DNA from: Kaistia sp. 32K
GTDB lineage: Bacteria > Pseudomonadota > Alphaproteobacteria > Rhizobiales > Kaistiaceae
Assembly (NCBI RefSeq): GCF_016629525.1
Contig: NZ_AP024269.1
Location: forward strand, 744,001 to 808,000
Direction: 5' to 3'
DNA length: 64,000 bases
This document shows positions 26,160-34,341 of the stretch, one piece after another. The notes under the pieces were generated by a model that ran no database searches, was not told the DNA's origin, and was given only the letters and a program-made list of their open reading frames with translations. Position numbers and translations under genes: made by a program. Position 1 is the stretch's first letter; the number at the start of each line of letters is the position of its first letter.

Positions 26160-27031
26160 TGGCCACGTCCTCCGCCCCCGCCGCGCCGCCGGCCGCGTCG
26201 TCCTCCTTCACGCAGGCGCTGGAACGGCTCGGCATCTACGCCGCCCTGGCGATCGTGCTCTTCCAGACGCTCTACCCGCTGCTCTGGGTGCTGTTCGGCT
26301 CGCTCAAGACCAAGCCCGAGCTGATCAACAATGTCTGGGGCCCGCCGTCGAGCCTGGTTTTCGAGAACTATGTCCAGGCCTGGCAGATGGCGGATATGGG
26401 CAACCGCATCTTCAACAGCGTCACGGTGACGGCGCTGTCGCTGGCGATCCTGATCGTCGTCGTCACGCCCTGCAGCTATGCACTGGCACGGCTGCGCTTC
26501 CCCGGCCGGGTGGTGATCACCGGTATCGTCGTCGGCTCCATGCTGGTGCCGCCGCAGGTCCTCGCCATCCCGCTCTTCATGGTGGCGCGCGATTTGGGCA
26601 TCATCAATTCGACGGTCGGCATCTCGTTCATCTACGCCGCCTCGATCATGCCGCTGTCGATCTTCATCATGCGCAGCTTCTTCATGTCGCTGCCCTTCGA
26701 TCTCGAAGACGCCGCGCGTGTCGACGGGGCGGGGCGGGTGACGATCCTGTTTCAGATCATGCTGCCGCTCGCCCGCCCGGGCATGGCGCTGATCATCATC
26801 TTCGGCTTCATCGAGGTCTGGAACGACTTCTTCCTCGCTTTCCTGCTGCTCCGGCAGCCGGATGTTCAGACCATCCCGCTCGGCTTGGTCAATTTCTTCC
26901 AGCAGTACGACTCCCTGTGGAACCTCTATTTCGCAGCGTTGATGATCACCACCCTGCCGGTGATCGCCCTGTTCGTGCTCATGCAGCGGCAGTTTATTGC
27001 CGGCCTGACCGCCGGCGCAGTGAAGGCCTGA
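26159..27031 (+). CDS. Sugar ABC transporter permease (MalG/UgpE-like)
   Basis: 290 residues from the ATG that overlaps the stop of the first permease. A polar Ala/Ser/Pro-rich N-terminal tail of about 20 residues precedes the first span. EAA loop LEDAARVDGAGRVTILFQIMLP; the end RQFIAGLTAGAVKA is the classic MalG-family C-terminus. As with the other sugar importer here, no ATPase gene accompanies it. Confidence 0.93.
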   Translation: MATSSAPAAPPAASSSFTQALERLGIYAALAIVLFQTLYPLLWVLFGSLKTKPELINNVWGPPSSLVFENYVQAWQMADMGNRIFNSVTVTALSLAILIVVVTPCSYALARLRFPGRVVITGIVVGSMLVPPQVLAIPLFMVARDLGIINSTVGISFIYAASIMPLSIFIMRSFFMSLPFDLEDAARVDGAGRVTILFQIMLPLARPGMALIIIFGFIEVWNDFFLAFLLLRQPDVQTIPLGLVNFFQQYDSLWNLYFAALMITTLPVIALFVLMQRQFIAGLTAGAVKA

Positions 27032-27032
27032 A

Positions 27033-28118
27033 ATGACAAAGCGTAAGATCGGTGTCGGCGTGGTCGGCTGCGGCGAGATTGCCCAGCTCATGCATCTGCC
27101 CATAATCAAGGAACTGCCGGGGATCGAGATCGCGGCGCTGTGCGATCTCTCCCGCCAGGTCGTCGACAGCCTGGGCAATGCCTATGGCGTCGCCGGCCGC
27201 TACACCGACCACCACGACCTGATCAACGATCCCGCCGTCGACGTGGTGGTGATCTGCACCTACGACCACGGCCCGATCATCGAGGACGTGATCGCCGCCG
27301 GAAAGCACTTCACGGTCGAGAAGCCGCTCGCCTTCACCGCCGAGGAAGCCGCCCCGCTGGTCGCGAAGGCCAAGGCCAAGGGCGTCCTCGGCCTCGTCGG
27401 CTACATGAAGCTCTATGATCCCGGCTACGTGCTCGGCATCGAGCGGATGGCCTCGATCGAAGCGCTGAAGCAGATCCACGTCCACAATTTCGCCGGCCGC
27501 TTCGACCGCTACCAGAGCCTCTACACCCAGGTTCGCGGCAACGACATTGACCCGTCGAGCTTCGCCGCCGGCCGCGCCTCGGCCGATGCCCGCATCGAGG
27601 CCTCGCTCGGCCCGGATCACGCCGGCTACAAGGACCTCTATCTGATGCTGCTGATGCTCGGCAGCCATAACCTCGCCGTGCTGCGCGGCGCCTTCGGCGT
27701 CGCCGAGAGCGTCGAATACGCCAAGGCCGTCGATCCCAACCACATCTTCGCGTTGCTCAATTTCGCCAATGGCGTGCCCTGCGTGTTCGAAGTCTCGTTC
27801 GGCGCGCAGTATGAGTGGTGGGACGAATGGATCGCCGCCTATGGCAAGCATGACGAGGTCCGGGTCGACTTCCAGAACCCCTATGTCCGCAACACGGCCG
27901 CGACCGTCACCATCCGCGAGCCGCGCGGCAACGGCCCGTCCGAGACGATCATCCCCGGCAAGCCGGATACGGCCTTCCGCCAGCAGTGGCTGCATTTCAT
28001 CGACTGCATCGAGAACGGCACCGCGCCGCGCACCAGCCTCGAGGGCGGTCTCGAAGATCTGAAACTGGCGCAGGCCATCATCCAGGCGCTGCCGCCCCGT
28101 CCGAAGGCTGCCAACTGA
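27033..28118 (+). CDS. Gfo/Idh/MocA-family oxidoreductase
   Basis: 361 residues. The N-terminal Rossmann domain has VGVVGCGEIAQLMHL and the motif EKPLAFT, with the catalytic-domain tyrosine/histidine region around MLLMLGSHNLAVLRG. Members oxidise or isomerise sugars and inositols with NAD(P). It follows the second permease by one base and ends in an ATGA-type overlap with the epimerase. Together with the TIM-barrel isomerase it suggests an inositol-like or keto-sugar route. Confidence 0.9.
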   Translation: MTKRKIGVGVVGCGEIAQLMHLPIIKELPGIEIAALCDLSRQVVDSLGNAYGVAGRYTDHHDLINDPAVDVVVICTYDHGPIIEDVIAAGKHFTVEKPLAFTAEEAAPLVAKAKAKGVLGLVGYMKLYDPGYVLGIERMASIEALKQIHVHNFAGRFDRYQSLYTQVRGNDIDPSSFAAGRASADARIEASLGPDHAGYKDLYLMLLMLGSHNLAVLRGAFGVAESVEYAKAVDPNHIFALLNFANGVPCVFEVSFGAQYEWWDEWIAAYGKHDEVRVDFQNPYVRNTAATVTIREPRGNGPSETIIPGKPDTAFRQQWLHFIDCIENGTAPRTSLEGGLEDLKLAQAIIQALPPRPKAAN

Positions 28119-28963
28119 TGCGTATCGTCATTACCGGTTCGAGCGGCCTGCTCGGGCGCCACGTCGCCGCCGCCACCGTCGCGGCGGGCCATGATGTCCT
28201 CGGCATCGACACCGTGCCGCCGCCGGGCGCGGAAGCCGGCTGGCGCCACATCAGCGCCGACCTGACCGATCTCGGCGTGGCGCTGCAATTGGTGCGCGAT
28301 GCCGACGCGGTGTTCCACATCGCCGCCATTCCGCGCCCGACGGGCCGGGCGGCGGCGGAAGTGTTCCAGACCAACATGGCGCTGGCCTACAACGTCATCG
28401 AGGGCGCGGCGCTCTCCGGCGCCCGCCGCTTCGTCTACGCCTCGTCCTTCAGCGTCTTCGGCTATCCGTTCTTCACGCGCTGGCCGGAGCAGCAATATCT
28501 GCCGATCGACGACGTCCACCCGACCGGCCCGCAGGACGCCTATGGCCTGTCGAAGTGGCTCGGCGAGGAGATGGTGCAGTCGGCCGTCCGGCGCGGCGCC
28601 TTCTCGGCCGTCAGCCTGCGCATGCCCTGGGTGCAGACGCCCGAGAGCTTTGCCGGCCAGATCGGCCCCCGCCGCGCCTCGGGCGATGCCGGCCGTGATC
28701 TCTGGTCCTATATCGACGCCCGCGACGCCGCCGACGCGTTCCTTCTGGCGCTCGAGGCGCCGGTCGAGGGCCATGCCCGCGTCATGATCAGCGCGGCTGA
28801 CAGCTACATGGACGTGCCGACGGCGGAGCTCGCTGCACGCCACTTCCCGAACGCCAAGCTCGGCGCGCTGCCGGGCTTCGCCAGCACGTTCGACCTCGAC
28901 AACGCGCGGAAGACGCTGGGCTACGAGCCCCGTCATTCCTGGCGCGACTACCCGAAAGCATGA
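28118..28963 (+). CDS. NAD-dependent epimerase/dehydratase (extended SDR)
   Basis: 281 residues from ATG 28118, overlapping the preceding stop. TGSSGLLGRH at the N-terminus binds NAD; YASSFSVFG holds the catalytic Ser, and YGLSKWLGE the Tyr/Lys pair. It is shorter than GalE. Homologues act as uronate dehydrogenases or sugar epimerases. The last residues GYEPRHSWRDYPKA fit the family. Confidence 0.87.
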   Translation: MRIVITGSSGLLGRHVAAATVAAGHDVLGIDTVPPPGAEAGWRHISADLTDLGVALQLVRDADAVFHIAAIPRPTGRAAAEVFQTNMALAYNVIEGAALSGARRFVYASSFSVFGYPFFTRWPEQQYLPIDDVHPTGPQDAYGLSKWLGEEMVQSAVRRGAFSAVSLRMPWVQTPESFAGQIGPRRASGDAGRDLWSYIDARDAADAFLLALEAPVEGHARVMISAADSYMDVPTAELAARHFPNAKLGALPGFASTFDLDNARKTLGYEPRHSWRDYPKA

Positions 28964-28976
28964 TTGGAGACTGCGT

Positions 28977-29786
28977 ATGACGAGGTTCGTGGACAAGATC
29001 GTCGTGGTGACCGGCGGCGCGGGAGCCATCGGCCAGGCGGCCGTGCGCCGCTTCCTCGATGAGGGCGCGGCCGGCGTCGCCATCCTCGACCAGGACGGTG
29101 CGCGCGCCGAGGCGCTGGCGGCGGAGCTGGGTGATCGCGCCCTCGCCGTCGCGGCCGACGTGACCGAGCCCGCGGCGGTCGACAAGGCGCTCGCCGCCGT
29201 CGTCGCGCGTTTCGGCCGGATCGATGTCCTCTTCAACAATGCCGGCATCTCCGGCACCCCGGCGCCGGTCTATGACCTGCCGCTGGAAGAGTGGGACCGC
29301 GTCATCCGCATCAATCTGCGCGGCATCTTCGTCGTGCAGCAGGCGGTCGTCCGCATCATGATCGCGCAGAAGACCGGCGGCGCCATCGTCAACATGGGCT
29401 CGTCCATGGCGGGCTGGGACGTGCTGTCGGGCGGCTCGCCCTACGCCGCCAGCAAGCACGCCGTCGTCGGCCTGACCAAGGTCGCGGCGCTCGATTGCGC
29501 GCCCTACGGCATCCGCATCAACGCGATCTGCCCGGGCGTCATCCAGACGACGCTGGGCGTGCCGGCTTCCGACCGCGCCGCCTTCGAGGAAAGCACCAAG
29601 CGCTTCTCCGACCGCATCCCGCTGCGCCGCATCGGCCAGCCGGAGGACGTCGCCGCCTCGGTCGCCTTCCTCGCCAGCGACGATGCTCGTCACCTGACCG
29701 GCTCGGAGCTTCTCATCGACGGCGGCCAGACGCTGCAGAGCTGGGCCAACGCCCCCGACGCGGACGCCTTCCCGCGCTACATCTGA
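28977..29786 (+). CDS. SDR-family oxidoreductase
   Basis: 269 residues. Cofactor loop TGGAGAIG, NNAGISG, catalytic Ser in MGSSMAG, Tyr/Lys in YAASKHAV, and LTGSELLIDGGQTLQSW at the end. Last gene of the sugar operon, 13 bases after the epimerase, and followed directly by a strong hairpin. Likely oxidises the sugar or polyol imported by this system. Confidence 0.9.
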   Translation: MTRFVDKIVVVTGGAGAIGQAAVRRFLDEGAAGVAILDQDGARAEALAAELGDRALAVAADVTEPAAVDKALAAVVARFGRIDVLFNNAGISGTPAPVYDLPLEEWDRVIRINLRGIFVVQQAVVRIMIAQKTGGAIVNMGSSMAGWDVLSGGSPYAASKHAVVGLTKVAALDCAPYGIRINAICPGVIQTTLGVPASDRAAFEESTKRFSDRIPLRRIGQPEDVAASVAFLASDDARHLTGSELLIDGGQTLQSWANAPDADAFPRYI

Positions 29787-29795
29787 AACAAAAAA

Positions 29796-29816
29796 GGGGC
29801 AGCCAATGGCTGCCCC
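29796..29816. terminator. Bidirectional Rho-independent terminator
   Basis: GGGGCAGCCA (29796-29805) and TGGCTGCCCC (29807-29816) form an essentially perfect stem. On the minus strand it is followed by TTTTTT, strong for the RidA operon. On the plus strand TTCT follows, adequate for the sugar operon. It lies between convergent genes. Confidence 0.92.
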
Positions 29817-29853
29817 TTCTGATTCAGGCTGACGTTGTCAGGCCTGCTTTTCG

Positions 29854-30234
29854 TCAGGCCTTCCTGACGATGGCGATGCATTCGACCTCGTAGCGCAGCG
29901 CGGCGCCGAGGCAGTTGGTGATCGTCGTGCGGGCCGGGAAGGGCTCGCTGAAATATTCGCGGTAGAGCTTGTTGAAGAGCGGGATATCGGCCGGGTCCTG
30001 CACGTAGTTGCGCGTCTGCAGGACGTGCTTGAAGTCGCTGCCGGCGGTCTCCAGCACCTTGCGCATATTCTCCATCGAACGGCGCATCTCGCCTTCAAAG
30101 TCCTCGGAGATGATCTTGCCCGTCGCGTCGACCGACGCCTGGCCGGAAACGAAGATCAGCTCGCCGAACTTGGTCGACGGGCTGAACGGCAGGTGCGAGC
30201 GGGGCGTATCCGGTTCGCTCGGATATTCGATCAT
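29854..30234 (-). CDS. RidA/YjgF/YER057c-family protein
   Basis: 126 residues from ATG 30234 with GGAGA six bases upstream. RidA fold: GELIFVSGQASVDATGK, NMRKVLETAGSDFKHVLQTRNYV and PFPARTTITN, whose R102 corresponds to the imine-binding Arg of RidA; E118 in VECIAI is also in place. RidA hydrolyses reactive enamines/imines made by PLP-dependent dehydratases. Two fold-type III PLP enzymes are encoded within 14 kb and would make such products. Downstream of an M81 gene on the same strand. Confidence 0.9.
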   Translation of the reverse strand: MIEYPSEPDTPRSHLPFSPSTKFGELIFVSGQASVDATGKIISEDFEGEMRRSMENMRKVLETAGSDFKHVLQTRNYVQDPADIPLFNKLYREYFSEPFPARTTITNCLGAALRYEVECIAIVRKA

Positions 30235-30266
30235 CTGGGGTCTCCGTCGGATCGTGGGATGTTCTT

Positions 30267-30289
30267 CACCTCTCCCCGAGAGAGAGGTG
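30267..30289. repeat. Solo hairpin related to repeat A
   Basis: CACCTCTC (30267-30274) and GAGAGGTG (30282-30289) form the same terminal hairpin as the 122-base repeat A found at 43.1 kb and 48.4-49.5 kb, but without the body of the element. It lies between an M81 gene and RidA. Confidence 0.6.
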
Positions 30290-30322
30290 CGAGGAATGAC
30301 TTCAGCTACGATACGCTCAGCC

Positions 30323-31813
30323 TCAGCTGACCGGGAAAACCGGGCTGCGCAGGCGGCGATAGGGGAGCGAGGTGATGACGCTGGTGCAGGGACCTGATGT
30401 CGCCACCGTGTAGCTCCTGACCGTGATCGGGTCATAGGCGCGGCGATGCGCGACGGCGGCCTTGACGCCGATCGCCTTCAGATCCTCCGGGATGATCCCC
30501 TGCGAGCGGAGCTGGCCGAGATCGAAGGGCGGCGTCTTGCGGCTGTTGACGAGGATTTTGATGCCCGCCGCCTCCAGCACGATCGACGGCCCCATGCTGA
30601 TGTGGACGCCGCGCATCGCCGCCAGGTGGCTGTTGCGGTCTTCGAGCTCGAATTCGCCGTCGCTGCGGCTGACGAAGGCGGCCTCGATCTCCACCGGCCC
30701 GGCGCCGAGCCGGCTGCCCTTGCCGCCGAGGGAGGCCTTGCGGATCTCGCCGGGCTTGGCGTCGGCGAAGAGTTGCACCGCCTCCGCGTCGGCGATGGCG
30801 ACGGCGGCATTGCGGATGCCGTGGCGCAGGAAGCCGCGCAGGATGGCGGTGTCGTCGCCCGGCGCGCCGCCGCCGATATTGTCGGCCGGCTCGACCACGA
30901 CATAGGGGCCGCCCTCCAGCGTCGCGATCTCGGCGAGCGCGGCGTCGAGGTCCCATTCCTTCGGCTGGCCGAATTCGCGCAGTTCCCAGGCGAGCGCCTC
31001 GAGCCGGTCGAGGGCTGCCTTCGCCTGCTCGGCGGATCCCGTCGTGATCAGCGAGAAGGCGACGCCCGCGTCCGGGACATCGGAGAAGGAATAGCCGCCG
31101 ATGATGTTGACGGCCCAGATCCTGGGATCCTCGGCCTCGATCTGGCGGGCGAGTGCTTCCAGGTCGCGCATCGGCCGGTCGGCCGTGCCGGTGCCGGGCG
31201 GCGCCCACAGGATCGCGGCGTTGCGGGCGTGCATGACCGGGGCGGCCTTCTCGCGCAGCGCGCGGGCCAGGAGCTCGGCCGAGCGGACGGCGGCGTCGCG
31301 CGCGTCGGTGTGCGGATTTTCGCGATAGGCGACGAGGCCGTTGGCATATCTTGCCATGGCGGCGGTGAACGTCGCGTGCAGGTCGAACACGCCGTAGAGC
31401 GGCAGCGTCTCGGCGCCGGGAACCGCGCGGATGCGGGCGAGGAGCTCGCCCTCGGGGTCAACGCTCGCCGTCGTCACCATGGCGCCATGCAGCGCCAGCC
31501 AGATGCCGTCGAGGCTGCCGTCGGCGAGCGCCGCGCGCAATCCGGCCTCCAGCTCCTGCCAGAACTGCTCGAACACGGCGTGGTCGGTCGTGCCCGAGGG
31601 GAGGGCGGAATATTCGATGACCGGGACGACGTCCCAGCCCTCGGCCGCCGCCACCTCCAGGAAGCCGTCGACGGTGGAGCCGTCGCCCGCCCGGGCCGGC
31701 AGGTCAGCGCCGCGCAGGATCTCGTAGTCCGCGAGCCGCGTGATCTCGTCCACGAAGGTGTGGGTCTCGTGATAGAGCCCGGCCAGCAGGATGCGAGGGC
31801 GGCGCGTATTCAT
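30323..31813 (-). CDS. M81-family metallohydrolase (MlrC-like), paralogue 1
   Basis: 496 residues, full length for the family. An N-terminal DUF1485 domain carries the likely zinc site: D144 and H146 in YGVFDLHATF and H168 in ENPHTDAR. It also has HETHTF near the N-terminus, LALHGAMVT and the linker GAPGDDT. MlrC of microcystin degraders gives the family its peptidase label, but most members are uncharacterised. It lies in a minus-strand unit with IclR upstream and RidA downstream. About 14 bases separate it from the IclR gene. Confidence 0.88.
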   Translation of the reverse strand: MNTRRPRILLAGLYHETHTFVDEITRLADYEILRGADLPARAGDGSTVDGFLEVAAAEGWDVVPVIEYSALPSGTTDHAVFEQFWQELEAGLRAALADGSLDGIWLALHGAMVTTASVDPEGELLARIRAVPGAETLPLYGVFDLHATFTAAMARYANGLVAYRENPHTDARDAAVRSAELLARALREKAAPVMHARNAAILWAPPGTGTADRPMRDLEALARQIEAEDPRIWAVNIIGGYSFSDVPDAGVAFSLITTGSAEQAKAALDRLEALAWELREFGQPKEWDLDAALAEIATLEGGPYVVVEPADNIGGGAPGDDTAILRGFLRHGIRNAAVAIADAEAVQLFADAKPGEIRKASLGGKGSRLGAGPVEIEAAFVSRSDGEFELEDRNSHLAAMRGVHISMGPSIVLEAAGIKILVNSRKTPPFDLGQLRSQGIIPEDLKAIGVKAAVAHRRAYDPITVRSYTVATSGPCTSVITSLPYRRLRSPVFPVS

Positions 31814-31827
31814 TGGAGGCTACCTGA

Positions 31828-32640
31828 TTATCTGTTGCGTGACATGCTCGCCGTGACCTCGGCGAGGGTGGCGACGAGAAGCCGGCCGAGCCGCTCGATG
31901 GCGTCCGGCTCGAAGCGGGCCGAGGGGCCGGCGATGGAGACGGCGGCGATCGCTTCGCCGCCCGGCGCGAAGATCGGCGCGGCGACACAGGCGCCGCCGA
32001 CTTCGTTTTCCTCGTATTCGGTGGTCCAGCCGACGGTGCGGCAGCGCTCCAGCACTTCTTCCAGCGCCTGCGGGTCGGTGATGGTGCGGTCGGTCGCGGC
32101 GGGCAGCGAGCCGAGATTGTAGATGATCTTGCGGAAGGAGAGCGGCTGATAGGCGAGCAGCGCCCGGCCGCAGGCGGTCGAGTGATAGGCGGCGCGGGTG
32201 CCGGAATAGGACGAGACGCGCAGCGTCTGGCTGCCCTCGAGGCTCTCGACGATGACGGCGTCGGTCGGGCCGGGCAGGGCCAGATTGACGGTCTCGCGCG
32301 TCTCCGCGCACAGTCGCACCAGATAGGGCTGCGCCAGCGCCGCGATGTCGAGCCGCCGCTCGACCGCCTTGCCATAGACGAGGTGCTGCAGGCTCAGGCG
32401 ATAGGCGCCGGCCTTGGCGTCGCGCTCGGCCAGGCCGACGTCGACGAGCGCCGTGACGAGGTTGAATGCCGTCGTCTTTGCGAGCCCGGTGCGCAGCGCC
32501 AGGTCGCGCAGCGATACGAAATCGCCGCTCGCCATCGCGTCGAGCAGCGCCTTGGCGCGGGCGACGGATTGAATGCGCGCGGCGACGGCCGCGCCGGAAT
32601 CGCTCTCTAGCTTCGACATGCTGCTTCTGACCATGGTCAT
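31828..32640 (-). CDS. IclR-family regulator
   Basis: 270 residues from ATG 32640; ATGs at 32634 and 32619 are in frame and possible. Winged helix ARAKALLDAMASGDFVSLRDLALR, LAKTTAFNLVTALVDVGLAER, then the IclR effector domain (PYLVRLCAETRETVNLALPG, HSTACGRALLAYQP, GGEAIAAVSIAGPSARF). It is divergent from a second M81 gene, and the 237-base region between holds two related 17-base inverted repeats. A third, perfect copy precedes the peptide importer at 55 kb, so this is the candidate regulator for both. Confidence 0.9.
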   Translation of the reverse strand: MTMVRSSMSKLESDSGAAVAARIQSVARAKALLDAMASGDFVSLRDLALRTGLAKTTAFNLVTALVDVGLAERDAKAGAYRLSLQHLVYGKAVERRLDIAALAQPYLVRLCAETRETVNLALPGPTDAVIVESLEGSQTLRVSSYSGTRAAYHSTACGRALLAYQPLSFRKIIYNLGSLPAATDRTITDPQALEEVLERCRTVGWTTEYEENEVGGACVAAPIFAPGGEAIAAVSIAGPSARFEPDAIERLGRLLVATLAEVTASMSRNR

Positions 32641-32656
32641 GAATCCCGGAAGAAAT

Positions 32657-32673
32657 ATTCCATATTATGGGAT
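32657..32673. promoter_or_regulatory. Candidate IclR operator, site A: ATTCCAT-ATT-ATGGGAT
   Basis: A 7-3-7 inverted repeat with one mismatch, 17 bases before the longest IclR start. Same pattern as sites at 32821 and 55059. Placement fits autoregulation. Confidence 0.55.
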
Positions 32674-32820
32674 GACTTGTCACCTGCTCTTGAAGCCAGT
32701 CTGGCACGAAGGCAAAAGTTCACGCAAGCCGAACATCGTGCTTTCCATGGGGAAGCCGTCCTGCGTGGTTGACAGCCGACCCATCCATCCCTTTAACTTT
32801 GCCCAAGCGACCGAAGTGTC

Positions 32821-32837
32821 GTTCCATTATGTGGGAT
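32821..32837. promoter_or_regulatory. Candidate IclR operator, site B: GTTCCAT-TAT-GTGGGAT
   Basis: A 17-base imperfect inverted repeat 41 bases before the M81 paralogue 2 start. It shares NTTCCAT-N3-RTGGRAY with the other two sites. Confidence 0.55.
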
Positions 32838-32877
32838 ATGCATCGCAATATATCCCCGTCGCGGCAGGGGAGCTGGA

Positions 32878-34341
32878 ATGCGGGTTTTTGTGGCGTCGCT
32901 TGCGACCGAGACGAATACATTCGCGCCGCTCTTCGTCGATCGGACCGCGTTCGAGGGCGCCTTCTATTGCCCGCCCGGCACCCATCCCGACACGCCGACG
33001 CTCTGCTCCGGCCCGATGGTGGCGGCGCGCCGCCGCGCCCGCGCCGACGGCTTCACCCTGTTCGAGGGCACGGCGACCTGGGCCGAGCCGGCAGGACTGG
33101 TTTCGCGCGAGGCCTATGAGAGCCTGCGCGACGAGATCCTCGACCAGCTCCGCGCCGCCATGCCGGTCGATGTCGTCTTGTTCGGCCTGCACGGCGCGAT
33201 GGTCGCGCGCGGCTATGACGATTGCGAAGGCGATCTTCTGGCGCAAGCGCGCGCCATCGCCGGGCCGGACGCGATCGTCGGCGCCGAGCTCGACATGCAT
33301 TGCCACCTGAGCGACCAGATGGTCGAGGCGGCGGATATCCTCGTCGCCTTCAAGGAATTCCCGCACACCGATTTCCTCGAGCGCGCCGAGGATCTGGTCG
33401 AGCTCTGCCTGCGCGCGGCACGGCGCGAGATCGTGCCGGTCAGCGCCGTCTTCGATTGCCGCGCCATCACCGGCTTCATGACCAGCCGCGAGCCCGGCCG
33501 CGGCTTCGTCGACCGCATGCTGGCGCTGGAAGGGCAGGACGGCATCCTCTCGATTTCCGTCGCGCACGGCTTCCAGGCCGCCGACGTCTACGATGTCGGC
33601 ACCAAGGTGCTGGTAGTCGCCGATGGCGATGCCAATCGCGACAAGGCGGCGGCGCTCGCCGAGCGTCTCGGCCGCGAGATCCTCGGATGGGGCGCCGGTG
33701 GCGGCGGACCCTATCACTACAAGCCCGAGGAGGCGATCGAGCAGGCGCTTTCCGAGCTCGGCCAGCCCGTCGTGCTGGCGGATCGCTGGGACAATCCCGG
33801 CGGCGGCGTCGCCGGCGATTCCACCGTCATGGTCGAGGCGCTGCTGCGCCATCCGGAAATCCCGGCCGCCATCGGCGCGCTTTGGGATCCGGTCGCGGTC
33901 GCCTTCTGCCGCGCCGCCGGCGTCGGCGCCGAGATCGATCTCCGCTTCGGCGGCAAGGCGGCCCCGACCTCCGGTCGCCCTGTCGACGCGCGCGTCACGG
34001 TGCTCGGCATCACCGACGACCTTCTGGTGCCGTTCGAGCAGAGCTGGGTCTCGCTCGGGCCCGCCGCCGCCATCACCATCGGCAATCTCGACGTCGTGCT
34101 GGCGTCGACCCGCGCGCAGACCTTCAGCCCGCCGGTCTTCACCGATCTCGGCGTCGATCTGGCCACGAAGAAGATCGTAGTGGTGAAGTCCTCCAACCAT
34201 TTCCACGCGGCCTTCGCGCCGATCGCCCATCGGGTTCACTACCTCGATACCGGTGGGCCGTATCCGAGCGACACCGCCAAAATTCCCTACACCAAGGCCC
34301 GCCGCCCACTTTCACCGCTGGACCCCAATCCATGGCTCTGA
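32878..34341 (+). CDS. M81-family metallohydrolase (MlrC-like), paralogue 2
   Basis: 487 residues. D139 and H141 in ELDMHCHL and H163 in KEFPHTDF are the expected metal ligands, with LHGAMVARGYDDCEGD before them. The C-terminal domain contains DRWDNPGGGVAGDST and KSSNHFHAAFAPIA. First gene of a plus-strand run (M81, PLP enzyme, M81, oligopeptide importer). It overlaps the PLP enzyme gene by 10 bases, which ties the two reactions together. Hydrolysis of an amide or peptide bond in a small compound is inferred. Confidence 0.88.
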   Translation: MRVFVASLATETNTFAPLFVDRTAFEGAFYCPPGTHPDTPTLCSGPMVAARRRARADGFTLFEGTATWAEPAGLVSREAYESLRDEILDQLRAAMPVDVVLFGLHGAMVARGYDDCEGDLLAQARAIAGPDAIVGAELDMHCHLSDQMVEAADILVAFKEFPHTDFLERAEDLVELCLRAARREIVPVSAVFDCRAITGFMTSREPGRGFVDRMLALEGQDGILSISVAHGFQAADVYDVGTKVLVVADGDANRDKAAALAERLGREILGWGAGGGGPYHYKPEEAIEQALSELGQPVVLADRWDNPGGGVAGDSTVMVEALLRHPEIPAAIGALWDPVAVAFCRAAGVGAEIDLRFGGKAAPTSGRPVDARVTVLGITDDLLVPFEQSWVSLGPAAAITIGNLDVVLASTRAQTFSPPVFTDLGVDLATKKIVVVKSSNHFHAAFAPIAHRVHYLDTGGPYPSDTAKIPYTKARRPLSPLDPNPWL

